This document shows, one piece after another, positions 36,378-44,464 of a DNA stretch of 64,000 nucleotides. The stretch is taken from NCBI GenBank assembly GCA_910584825.1, contig CAJUCI010000005.1, forward strand, positions 1-64,000. Direction: 5' to 3'. Numbering within the stretch: position 1 is the first letter of the stretch; each line of letters begins with the position of its first letter. Under the pieces are notes generated by a model, which was not told the DNA's origin, ran no database searches, and saw nothing but the letters and a program-made list of their open reading frames with translations. This stretch comes from an uncultured Duncaniella sp. (GTDB taxonomy: Bacteria > Bacteroidota > Bacteroidia > Bacteroidales > Muribaculaceae). Position numbers and translations under genes: made by a program.

Positions 36378-37784
36378 ATGAATAAGTTTCAAATATTTAT
36401 GATGGCCGGTCTGGGCATGGCTTTCATGGCTTGCGACGAGATTGACGAGTCGAGCGCACTTCCCCAGTCCAACCCTCAGCTTGATATGATTAAGGCCGAG
36501 AACGTAAAGGTTGAATCGGCCGTCACATCCACAATCGATTTCGCCACAGCTCCCGCCTCGGTCGAGGTGGCACGCGTGGAGGACGGAACCGACTGGCCGG
36601 AAGGATACGTGGCCTCAGTGCCGTTTGCCCAGGTGTCGACCACCGAAGACTTTGCCGAATATCGCCAGCTTGACGCAACTATGGGCGACAATGGTGCCGT
36701 ATATGTCGATACTGACGCATGGGACGATGCCCAGTTGGCAATGGTGGGCAAGAACCCTGCTGAAGTCACCTACTACGTGCGTTGTGCCGTAAATGCCACA
36801 GGTGGCGGCCAGACCATACGTATGGGCGGCGGCAAGCACTTCTATGGCAATTTCCCCGTTAAGATTAAGCCTATCGACCTTTTCGGCGGACAGGTGATAG
36901 AACAGGAATACTATATTGTCACCTCAAGCACAGGCTGGGATATCTCCAAGGCTGTTAAGTGCAACCACACTGACAAGGACGCATATGACGACCCCTCATT
37001 CTCGGCCATCATCAATGTGCCTGACGGCGGAGTGGAGTATGTCGTGATTCCCGGCACTACTTACTATGCAGGTTCTTTCGGTCTGAATTACGGCGTGGAT
37101 GCCTTTGGCGCACTTGTCGAGAGCACCGGCGCACTCAGCAGCGAGCCCGGCAACATTGCCGAGAAGGGTCCTCACATGATTTCGATAAATATGCTTGACC
37201 TGACATGCGAGCAGAAACTTGCGATAGAGTTCTTCTATACCCCCGGCCAGTCCAACGGCTGGAACCATCAGGCTTCGCAGAAAATCGGCACCCGCGACTA
37301 TGTGAACTACTGCGGATATGCTAATCTTGAGGACGGATTCAAGTTCTCGTCAGGCGAGACATGGGACCAGGGCCTTGACCTCGGTTACGCATCACCCGGT
37401 GTGCTTAATTTGGCTCCCGGATGTGCCAACATCACTGTTGAGCAGCCCGGCCTGTACTACTGCTGGCTCGACCCCATCGCCCTCAAATACACGCTTACTC
37501 TCGTGTCATCATTTGGTGTAATCGGCAATGCCACCCCCGGCGGATGGGATGCCGAGACAGCACTCAGCCCCTCAGCTGACTATCTGATTTGGTCAGGCGA
37601 GATGGAGCTTACTGACGGTGAGCTCAAGTTCAGAGCCAATAACGGCTGGGATATTAATCTTGGCGGAAGTGTGGACAACCTCTATCAGAACGAGGGTAAC
37701 CTTGCCTCGCCCGGAGTCGGCAAGTATCTGGTGACACTTGACCTTTCCACCATCCCCTACACTTGCTCGTTCACAAAGCAGTAA
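36378..37784 (+). CDS. SusF-like (DUF5115-type) surface lipoprotein
   Basis: 468 aa. Signal with lipobox FMAC (Cys near residue 19) then DEIDESS. The N-terminal Ig-like part has VTYYVRCAVNATGGGQTIRM; the C-terminal half has a repeat with WDAETALSPS and ELKFRANNGWDINLGGS, the starch-binding-module type seen in SusF. Last gene of the operon, followed by a terminator at 37846. The bound glycan (alpha-glucan type) is an inference. Confidence 0.85.
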   Translation: MNKFQIFMMAGLGMAFMACDEIDESSALPQSNPQLDMIKAENVKVESAVTSTIDFATAPASVEVARVEDGTDWPEGYVASVPFAQVSTTEDFAEYRQLDATMGDNGAVYVDTDAWDDAQLAMVGKNPAEVTYYVRCAVNATGGGQTIRMGGGKHFYGNFPVKIKPIDLFGGQVIEQEYYIVTSSTGWDISKAVKCNHTDKDAYDDPSFSAIINVPDGGVEYVVIPGTTYYAGSFGLNYGVDAFGALVESTGALSSEPGNIAEKGPHMISINMLDLTCEQKLAIEFFYTPGQSNGWNHQASQKIGTRDYVNYCGYANLEDGFKFSSGETWDQGLDLGYASPGVLNLAPGCANITVEQPGLYYCWLDPIALKYTLTLVSSFGVIGNATPGGWDAETALSPSADYLIWSGEMELTDGELKFRANNGWDINLGGSVDNLYQNEGNLASPGVGKYLVTLDLSTIPYTCSFTKQ

Positions 37785-37845
37785 TTTAATCGGATAGATA
37801 CGAGGATTCATTAGCATCCTCTGAAGAAAAACACCCTCTGATAGC

Positions 37846-37898
37846 GTCGCCCGGCAATGTCTCCACCATGTGGAGCTTGCCGGGCGACCATTCTTTTT
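37846..37898 (+). terminator. Terminator of the sus-like operon
   Basis: The stem GTCGCCCGGCAA (37846-37857) with 37877-37888, an inner CTCCA/TGGAG stem, then TTCTTTTT. The T-run contains the -33 box of the next promoter. Confidence 0.87.
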
Positions 37899-37927
37899 GC
37901 ATATTTCGGCGTTTCTGAGTAATTTTG
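37896..37927 (+). promoter_or_regulatory. Promoter of the DUF3737 gene
   Basis: TTTG (37896-37899), exactly 20 bp, TAATTTTG (37920-37927). A second -7-like TAATTTTG at 37988-37995 lacks a -33 box; if used, it would start transcription near 38002. Confidence 0.7.
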
Positions 37928-38035
37928 TAGTGGAATAATGGTAGTTATTTCCGATAGAGTGGTAAATAAAGTCATGCACTTAGTGTGTAATTTTGCACTA
38001 TGACAAATTACAACTCTGATAAAAACAATGTGATT

Positions 38036-38881
38036 ATGGAAGTGATTAAGGATAAGGAATTTGGCGGCGAACGTCCGCTCTTCGCAAGTCATGGTCTCGA
38101 ACTCGACAATGTGACGATTCATGTCGGTGAGTCGGCCCTGAAGTGCTGCAGCGACATCGTGGCGCGCCATTGCCGTTTTGAGGGCAAATACCCGTTCTGG
38201 CATGTCAAGGGCTTTGAGGTCATCGACTGCCTATTCACGCCCGGAGCCCGTGCCGCGCTGTGGTATTCATCGGGTCTGCGCATGCGCGACACGCAGGTCG
38301 ATGCGCCCAAGATGTTCCGCGAGATGGACGGCGTTGACCTGGAGCGTGTCAATATCCCCGACGCGCAGGAGACTTTGTGGCACTGCCGCAACGTGAAGTT
38401 GCGCGAGGTCGAGGTCAAGAATGCCGACTACCTGTTCATGCACTCTGAGAATATCGACATAGACCATTACCGTCAGGAGGGCAACTATTCGTTCCAGTAT
38501 TGCAAGAACGTGGTGATACGCAACGCCGAGATTCACTCCAAGGATGCGTTCTGGAACACCGAGAATGTCACCGTCTATGATTCTTCGCTTTCGGGCGAGT
38601 ATCTTGCATGGCACTCCAAGGGACTGCGGCTCGTGCGCTGCCACATAGCCGGCACTCAGCCGCTGTGCTATTGCGAGGACCTCGTGCTGGAGGACTGCAC
38701 ATTTGATGCCGATGCCGACCTGGCATTTGAGGATTCGTCGCTCCATGCCACCATCCTCTCGCCCGTCACCAGCATCAAAAACCCGCGCACAGGCTCGATT
38801 GAGGTCAAGTCGGTAGGCGAACTTATCATTGACGAGCACGTCCTTCCCCCGGCCGATTGCAAGATTGAAATCAAGGGATAG
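38036..38881 (+). CDS. DUF3737 beta-helix protein
   Basis: 281 aa, cytosolic. Repeats of about 20 residues with the pattern L-x-D/V-x-x-V... (DNVTIHVGESALKCCSDIVA, FWHVKGFEVIDCLF, LWYSSGLRMRDTQV, LWHCRNVKLREVEV, FWNTENVTVYDSSL) indicate a right-handed parallel beta-helix. The family has no established function. ATG 38036 (MEVIKDKEFGGERPLF) matches the usual start; an ATG at 38000 is in frame but close to the second possible transcript start. Downstream lie REP-like elements. Confidence 0.87.
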   Translation: MEVIKDKEFGGERPLFASHGLELDNVTIHVGESALKCCSDIVARHCRFEGKYPFWHVKGFEVIDCLFTPGARAALWYSSGLRMRDTQVDAPKMFREMDGVDLERVNIPDAQETLWHCRNVKLREVEVKNADYLFMHSENIDIDHYRQEGNYSFQYCKNVVIRNAEIHSKDAFWNTENVTVYDSSLSGEYLAWHSKGLRLVRCHIAGTQPLCYCEDLVLEDCTFDADADLAFEDSSLHATILSPVTSIKNPRTGSIEVKSVGELIIDEHVLPPADCKIEIKG

Positions 38882-38905
38882 TGTAAAGCATAATTCAGCC
38901 CGCAG

Positions 38906-39017
38906 GTAGGAGCGACGGCTTTAGCCGTCGATATGAGACTACGTATTAGCCAAAGATTCGTGGAAAAATAGAGTTAGCTCATTCGCAACATATCGACGGC
39001 TAAAGCCGTCGCTCCTA
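38906..39017. repeat. Inverted pair of REP-like palindromes
   Basis: Copy 38906-38947 reads GTAGGAGC then GACGGCTTTAGCCGTC then ATATGAGACTACGTATT; copy 38988-39017 is the inverse. The pair forms a BIME-like unit with a 40-bp AT-rich spacer. The flank GACTACGTAT matches the flank of the copy at 1461. Confidence 0.82.
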
Positions 39018-39063
39018 TCAAAATAATTTTCCATTTTAAATTTTCCATTTTAAATTCTCAACG

Positions 39064-40200
39064 ATGTTTGCTCCTTCACGTGCCGGCACCGGCTCATATA
39101 AATGGGATGAATATCCCGGAACGATACCCCTTTGGGTGGCTGATATGGACTTTGCCACAGCTCCGTGTATCATCGAGGCCCTGCGCCGGAGGGTAGACCA
39201 CGGCGTGTTTGGCTACACCCTTGTGCGCGACGAGTATTACGAGGCTCTGACGCGGTGGTATGCCACGAGACACGGATTCCGGTTCACCCGCGAGGATGTC
39301 ATCTACACCTCGGGCGTCGTGCCCGCCGTGTCGGCAATCATCAAGGCACTCGTGAAGCCGGGTGACGGTGTTATAGTCATGACGCCCGTCTACAACTGCT
39401 TCTTCTCTTCAATCCGCAATAACGGATGCCGCATCGTGGAGTGTCCGCTCACGGTTGAGCCGGTTGGTTATGACGAGTTTCTCTACCGCATGGACTTCGA
39501 TGCGCTGGAGCGGCTGGCTGCCGATGAGTCAAACACCATGTTTATCCTCTGCAATCCTCACAATCCCGGCGGACGTGTGTGGACTCCCGAGGAGCTGACC
39601 CGTGTGCGTGACATCTGCCATCGCCACGGCGTGCAGGTGTTGAGTGACGAGATTCATTGCGAACTCACTATGCCGGGCTATCGGTACACACCCTATGGCA
39701 CGATTGATTCCGAGGCTGTGGTGTGCGTGTCCCCCTCCAAGGCGTTCAATACCGCCGGACTGCAGATAGCCAATATCATCAGCCGGTCGGCCGAAAAGCG
39801 GGAGCTCATCAACCGCGCCATCAACATCAACGAGGTGTGTGACGTGAACCCGTTTGGCGTCGAGGGCCTGATAGCGGCCTACTCCGTGGAGGGGGCCAAG
39901 TGGCTTGAGTCACTGAAATCATATCTTGCCGACAACTGGGCATACACGCGCGATTTCTTCCACGAGCACTTCCCGCAGTGTAGGCTCTCAAGGCTCGAGG
40001 CCACCTATCTGCCGTGGATTGATGTCACGGGTCTCGGCATGGCAGGGTCGCGTCTGGCCATGGAGATTGAGCAGAAATGCAGGGTCAAGATAAATGACGG
40101 CGCGATGTATGGCGACGACCGTTACATCCGCATCAACATCGCCTGTCCCCGTCAGTTGCTCGAAGAGGCATACGCGAGAATACTCAGCCTCGGACTGTGA
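39064..40200 (+). CDS. PatB/MalY-family C-S lyase (PLP aminotransferase fold)
   Basis: 378 aa. A fold-type I PLP enzyme that cleaves C-S bonds of cystathionine or cysteine conjugates in known members. N-terminus: WDEYPGTIPLWVADMDFATAP; FGYT; PLP residues in NPHNPGGRVW and SDEIHCEL; the Schiff-base Lys is in VSPSKAFNTAGLQ. The C-terminal RINIACPRQLLEEA is typical. It is preceded by AT-rich repeats (39023-39057). The true substrate is not readable. Confidence 0.92.
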   Translation: MFAPSRAGTGSYKWDEYPGTIPLWVADMDFATAPCIIEALRRRVDHGVFGYTLVRDEYYEALTRWYATRHGFRFTREDVIYTSGVVPAVSAIIKALVKPGDGVIVMTPVYNCFFSSIRNNGCRIVECPLTVEPVGYDEFLYRMDFDALERLAADESNTMFILCNPHNPGGRVWTPEELTRVRDICHRHGVQVLSDEIHCELTMPGYRYTPYGTIDSEAVVCVSPSKAFNTAGLQIANIISRSAEKRELINRAININEVCDVNPFGVEGLIAAYSVEGAKWLESLKSYLADNWAYTRDFFHEHFPQCRLSRLEATYLPWIDVTGLGMAGSRLAMEIEQKCRVKINDGAMYGDDRYIRINIACPRQLLEEAYARILSLGL

Positions 40201-40279
40201 TTGCACCATTAGCCGATTGTTTAACCGGCTTGCCGCTTGGCTTGCCAAGAATTACTAATTGATAATTCCTAATTACTAA

Positions 40280-41674
40280 TTGATTGAAAGGATTCGCTCA
40301 GGAGGGAAACTGACGTTTGCGCAGCAACTGAAGTTGACCGTTCAGCTGTCATGGCCCGCCATGATGGCCCAGCTGTCGAGTATCATGATGCAATACATTG
40401 ATGCAGCGATGGTAGGACGGCTCGGGGCTGACGACTCCGCTTCGGTCGGACTCGTGTCCACATCGCTGTGGCTCTTCTGGGGCATATGTTCGGCTGTGAC
40501 AATGGGCTTCTCGGTACAGGTGGCCCACAGTATCGGCGCGGGCGACCATAAGCGTGCGCGCAACATCCTGCGTCAGGGCATCACCTCATGCCTCATTTTC
40601 AGCCTTATAGTTGCGGCTGTCGGCGCGGCCATCGCCTATCCGTTGCCCCACTGGCTCGGCGGCAACGATACGGTGTGTCCCAAGGCGTCGCTCTACTTCC
40701 TCGTGTTCGTGCTCGCGCTTCCGCTACTCACCATGAATTATCTCGGCGGAGGCATGCTGCGATGTGCGGGCAACATGAAGGTGCCCGGTGGGCTTAACGT
40801 CATGATGTGTATCCTTGATGTCATCTTCAACTTTTTTCTCATTTTCCCGACGCGTCATATCGAAGTTGCGGGAATCGGTTTCACCATGCCCGGAGCCGGA
40901 CTCGGCGTGCTCGGCGCGGCTCTTGGCACGGTTTCGGCCGAGATAGTCACCGCCGCGTCCATGATGTGGTTCCTGTGTTTCCGACAGGAGGGGATGGCGA
41001 TTGCTCGCGAGAAAGGGCGTTTCAGACCTGTGCGCGAAGTCCTGCGCAAGGCCATGAAGGTGTCGGCCCCGATGACGCTCGAGCATGCCGTCATATGCGG
41101 CGCGCAGATAGCCGTGACGGTCATTGTGGCCCCGCTCGGCATCATGGCCATAGCTGCCAATGCCTTCGCCGTGACAGCCGAGAGCATATGCTATATGCCG
41201 GGCTATGGTATCGGTGATGCGGCTACGACGCTCGTGGGGCAGAGTTACGGGGCCAAGCGTCTCGACCTCGCGCGACGGTTTGGATATATCACCGTCGGCC
41301 TCGGCATGTTCACCATGACCGTCATGGGTGTGGTGCTTTATTTCTGCGCGCCCTGGGTTATGGAACTGATGTCGCCGGTGGATGAGATTGTCAGTCTCGG
41401 CGTGCGTTCGTTGCGCATCGAGGCGTTTGCCGAACCGATGTTTGCCGCCTCGATAGTGGCATATGGTGTGATGATTGGAGTGGGCGACACTATAGTGCCG
41501 GCTGCCATGAACTTCGGCAGCATATGGCTTGTGCGTCTGCCGCTTGCCGCACTGCTCGCCCCGTCGATGGGGCTTGCCGGAGTGTGGTTGGCCATGTGTA
41601 TCGAGCTTACGTTCCGCGGCGCAATCTTCCTCTACCGCCTCCTCCGCGGCACCTGGCTCAAAAAGGGTCTATAG
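40280..41674 (+). CDS. MATE-family multidrug/cation efflux pump
   Basis: 464 aa with 12 predicted membrane segments in two halves. N-terminal WPAMMAQLSSIMMQYIDAAMVGRLGADDSASVG with the family's MVGRLG; second half APMTLEHAVICGAQIAVTVI and MPGYGIGDAATTLVGQSYGA. It exports organic cations or metabolites with Na+ or H+. A TTG start at 40280 is used because no upstream ATG exists before the first conserved helix. Substrate unknown. Confidence 0.93.
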   Translation: MIERIRSGGKLTFAQQLKLTVQLSWPAMMAQLSSIMMQYIDAAMVGRLGADDSASVGLVSTSLWLFWGICSAVTMGFSVQVAHSIGAGDHKRARNILRQGITSCLIFSLIVAAVGAAIAYPLPHWLGGNDTVCPKASLYFLVFVLALPLLTMNYLGGGMLRCAGNMKVPGGLNVMMCILDVIFNFFLIFPTRHIEVAGIGFTMPGAGLGVLGAALGTVSAEIVTAASMMWFLCFRQEGMAIAREKGRFRPVREVLRKAMKVSAPMTLEHAVICGAQIAVTVIVAPLGIMAIAANAFAVTAESICYMPGYGIGDAATTLVGQSYGAKRLDLARRFGYITVGLGMFTMTVMGVVLYFCAPWVMELMSPVDEIVSLGVRSLRIEAFAEPMFAASIVAYGVMIGVGDTIVPAAMNFGSIWLVRLPLAALLAPSMGLAGVWLAMCIELTFRGAIFLYRLLRGTWLKKGL

Positions 41675-41736
41675 AGAGACGTATCTCTCGGAGATTAGAA
41701 TTTTAACGGTTGGTAGAAGTTACTTTGGAGGGATAT

Positions 41737-41768
41737 TTTGTTTATTAGATAACAAAAGGTTATCTTTG
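41737..41768 (+). promoter_or_regulatory. Promoter of the MntA/HepT pair with internal operator-like palindrome
   Basis: TTTG (41737-41740), exactly 20 bp, TATCTTTG (41761-41768). Within it a perfect 7-bp inverted repeat AGATAAC-aaaag-GTTATCT (41747-41765) spans the spacer and enters the -7 box, a place where a bound protein would block transcription. Confidence 0.75.
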
Positions 41769-41795
41769 CATAAGCAAAACTAAGAGGTTACAATT

Positions 41796-42098
41796 ATGAC
41801 TAAGGATATTCAGTCTATAATTCCGAAAATCAGGGATTACCTGGCCACACAGCCTGTGAGCCGGGCTTGGATATTCGGTTCCTGTTCACGTGGCGAGGAG
41901 ACCGATAAGAGTGATTTGGATATCCTTGTCAACTATGATGATTCCAAGGGAGTGATATCGCTCTTAGGAGTTTGTCGTATAATTCAGGGCCTTGAGGGCA
42001 TAGTAGGCCGGCGGGTTGACCTTGTGGAAGAGAAGGGATTGCTGTCGTTTGCCTATGATTCGGTTAATCGCGATAGAATATTGATTTATGAGAGATAA
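41796..42098 (+). CDS. mntA: MntA-type minimal nucleotidyltransferase antitoxin
   Basis: 100 aa. The DNA-polymerase-beta-type motif GSCSRGEETDKSDLDILV (residues about 28-45) has the G-S-x(n)-D-x-D signature. In known pairs MntA inactivates HepT by adding AMP to a Tyr in its active site. The gene is AT-rich and overlaps the HepT gene by 11 nt. It has its own promoter with a palindrome. Confidence 0.9.
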   Translation: MTKDIQSIIPKIRDYLATQPVSRAWIFGSCSRGEETDKSDLDILVNYDDSKGVISLLGVCRIIQGLEGIVGRRVDLVEEKGLLSFAYDSVNRDRILIYER

Positions 42099-42465
42099 AG
42101 TACGCGATAAGGACCGCCTTGAGCATATAATTAATGCCATCGATAAAATCATGCAGGGTGCAGACCGATGGTCGAGAGATGAGATAAAGAGCGACCCGAT
42201 ACTCTTTTTCGGTTTTGTAAAATGCGTGGAGGTTATCGGCGAGGCTACATATAAGCTGACAACTGAATTCAGGAATAGTCATCCTGATGTACCTTGGTTT
42301 GCAATGGAGCGTATGCGTCACGTGCTTGTGCATGGATATTATACGATTGACCCCGAACGGTTCTTTAAGACTATTGACGAGGATGTGCCTGCTTTGGCTC
42401 CTATAATCAGGGCATACTTGGAAGAGATGTCTGAAGAGACTGCCGATGATAAATGTATAGAATGA
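42088..42465 (+). CDS. hepT: HepT-like ribonuclease toxin (DUF86)
   Basis: 125 aa, all-helical HEPN protein. The catalytic Rx4HxY motif is present as RHVLVHGY (near residues 75-83), preceded by FVKCVEVIGEATYKLT. The Tyr is the residue adenylylated by MntA in characterised pairs. It overlaps mntA and lies upstream of DUF3822. RNase activity is inferred from family. Confidence 0.92.
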   Translation: MRDKVRDKDRLEHIINAIDKIMQGADRWSRDEIKSDPILFFGFVKCVEVIGEATYKLTTEFRNSHPDVPWFAMERMRHVLVHGYYTIDPERFFKTIDEDVPALAPIIRAYLEEMSEETADDKCIE

Positions 42466-42480
42466 AAATATTAAAGTCAG

Positions 42481-43302
42481 ATGCTTGACGGGAAGCTTGA
42501 TAAGGATATGGTGGCCGACCCTGCGATTTGCAATATGCTCGTGAGGGTGGGCGGGGAGTGCATTGATGTGGTGGTGTATTCGATTATTGCCGATAACTCG
42601 CTCATCTATCGCTCGTTCCCCGTGCCGCAGGGCACGACGCCGACCAAGGCTATGGAGGATGTGGTTTATGACAATCCTTTGTTGCTCAGCGATTTCCGCA
42701 AGGTGTATATCTTGGTCGACACGCCCGACTATGTGCTGATACCCGACGGTGTGGACGAGGGTGGGGCGCGTGAGATTTTCTCGGCCCTGCATCCGTCATG
42801 GAGCGGTGTGGTGGATTGTGCCGATACAGCCACTCGCAACGCATCGGTAATATATGGTGTGGACAGCGAGCTTAACGGATTTATCAGCCGCACGTTTGTC
42901 GGCGCGACCGTTGTGCCTCATATTGTGCCCCTGACACGCTATTTCGCATCGAAGCCGGGCCGGGGCAACTCGCGCCGCATGATATGCAACTTCCGACAGT
43001 CGGCAGTGGATGTGATAGTCATTGACGGCAACAGCCTGCTGCAGGCCAATACCTTTGCATTCCGTACGGTCATGGATGCCGTCTACTATATACTCTCGTG
43101 CCGGTCGCGCCACGGCCTCGACCCGTATGCCGACGAGGTGCTGCTGTCCGGCGACCAGCAGGTGCGCGAGGAGATTACCCCCGCACTCCGCACGTATATA
43201 TCGCGTGTGATGCCCGCGATATTCCCCCCGCAGATGTTTCGTGCCGGCAAGGATGCCATGCACGCTCCGTTTGATTTAATTGTCACTCCGCTATGCGAAT
43301 AA
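42481..43302 (+). CDS. DUF3822 family protein
   Basis: 273 aa, cytosolic. An actin-like ATPase-type arrangement is suggested by weak repeats (CIDVVVYSIIADNSLIYRSF, AVDVIVIDGNSLLQANTF, EVLLSGDQQVREEITPAL). Bacteroidota-only family; function unknown. The 3' end overlaps rsmD by 10 nt, the same gene order I recall from related genomes. Confidence 0.85.
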   Translation: MLDGKLDKDMVADPAICNMLVRVGGECIDVVVYSIIADNSLIYRSFPVPQGTTPTKAMEDVVYDNPLLLSDFRKVYILVDTPDYVLIPDGVDEGGAREIFSALHPSWSGVVDCADTATRNASVIYGVDSELNGFISRTFVGATVVPHIVPLTRYFASKPGRGNSRRMICNFRQSAVDVIVIDGNSLLQANTFAFRTVMDAVYYILSCRSRHGLDPYADEVLLSGDQQVREEITPALRTYISRVMPAIFPPQMFRAGKDAMHAPFDLIVTPLCE

Positions 43303-43877
43303 TAAGAGGAAAATACGGCCGACGCCGATTTAATGTGCCCACGAATATAACCGCCCGCCCCACTACAGATTTTGCGCGCGAGAACATATTCAATGTCATC
43401 GAGAACATCACCGACATCGAGGGGGCGCGCTGTCTCGACCTTTTTGCCGGGACGGGCGCAGTGTCATTTGAGTTCCTGTCGCGCGGAGCCGCCTCGGTGA
43501 CTTCGGTTGAGAAGTCGCCCATACAGGGACGGTTTATCGAGAAGGTGGCGCGCGAACTGAAGGACGACAACCTGCGTCTGCTCCGCACCGATGCGGTCCG
43601 CTACATACGCGAGTCGGCCTCGCAGCCCTATGACATAATCTTCGCCGACCCTCCCTATGACATGCCCGGATTCGGCGACATCCCCGGGGCGGTGCTCTCC
43701 AGCCCGTTGCTCAAGCCGGGCACGGTCTTTATCATGGAGCACTCCAAGGCTTATAACTTCTCGTCGCTGCCGCATTTTGACCATCACAGGGCCTATGGTT
43801 CGGTCAATTTCTCGATATTCATAGTGCCGGAGGATGCCGATGAGGCTGACGGTGAAGAAAAAATCGCGGAACAGTAG
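43293..43877 (+). CDS. rsmD: 16S rRNA (guanine966-N2)-methyltransferase
   Basis: 194 aa. SAM-dependent methyltransferase acting on the small subunit. Motifs: MRIIRGKYGRRRF, RPTTDFARENIFNVIEN, CLDLFAGTGAVSFEFLSRGA (SAM binding, near residues 48-67), and the catalytic IIFADPPYDMP near 111. It overlaps DUF3822 by 10 nt, implying coupled translation. Confidence 0.94.
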   Translation: MRIIRGKYGRRRFNVPTNITARPTTDFARENIFNVIENITDIEGARCLDLFAGTGAVSFEFLSRGAASVTSVEKSPIQGRFIEKVARELKDDNLRLLRTDAVRYIRESASQPYDIIFADPPYDMPGFGDIPGAVLSSPLLKPGTVFIMEHSKAYNFSSLPHFDHHRAYGSVNFSIFIVPEDADEADGEEKIAEQ

Positions 43878-43899
43878 ACAAAAATCCCCTGCTAAGTGT

Positions 43900-43907
43900 T
43901 AACTTTG
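43900..43907 (+). promoter_or_regulatory. Possible -7 box of the yqeY gene
   Basis: TAACTTTG matches the -7 consensus 50 nt before the yqeY ATG. No -33 box is seen at the usual spacing. Confidence 0.35.
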
Positions 43908-43956
43908 CAGTGTAATATCATCGATTCAAAACAAAACTACATATAATATCCGGAAT

Positions 43957-44406
43957 ATGGACTTATTTGACAGGATTTCGGCCGACATAAAGGCTGCGAT
44001 GCTTGCCCGCGAGAAAGTGAGGCTCGAGACACTGCGCGGCATAAAGAAGGAATTTCTCGAGGCCAAGACCGCCAAGGGCGGCGACGGCACCCTCTCGGAC
44101 GATGCCGCAATGAAGATACTCGCCAAGATGGCCAAGCAGCGCAGAGAGACGGCTGTAATCTATGACGAGCAGAACCGTCTGGACCTCCGCGACAACGAGT
44201 TAGCTGAGGCCGCCGTAATTGAGGAGTATCTGCCCAAGCAGCTCTCGGAGGCCGAGCTTACCGAGGAACTCAAGAAAATCATCGCCCAGACCGGCGCGAC
44301 TTCGGCCAAGGAGATGGGTAAGGTGATGGGCGTGGCCTCGAAGGCCCTCGCCGGACGTGCCGACGGCAAAGCCATCTCGGCCAAGGTGCGTGAACTTTTA
44401 GGCTAA
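43957..44406 (+). CDS. yqeY: GatB/YqeY domain protein
   Basis: 149 aa. All-helical family related to the C-terminal tRNA-binding domain of GatB. It has DLFDRISADIKAAMLAREKV, ETLRGIKKEFLEAKT, YDEQNRLDLRDNELAEAAVI and SAKEMGKVMGVASKALAGRADG. Exact role unknown; a link to tRNA handling is by homology. It lies 58 nt before serS. Confidence 0.93.
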   Translation: MDLFDRISADIKAAMLAREKVRLETLRGIKKEFLEAKTAKGGDGTLSDDAAMKILAKMAKQRRETAVIYDEQNRLDLRDNELAEAAVIEEYLPKQLSEAELTEELKKIIAQTGATSAKEMGKVMGVASKALAGRADGKAISAKVRELLG

Positions 44407-44464
44407 TCTTTGTATAGTCGGCCTTACAGGCTGAATTTCCAAGCCTCAAAACAACTAAAATCAG

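Noticed and set aside
41796..42465. mntA/hepT as a DNA-repair or kanamycin-resistance nucleotidyltransferase pair
   Set aside because: Size, Rx4HxY motif in the partner and gene overlap fit the toxin-antitoxin type better.
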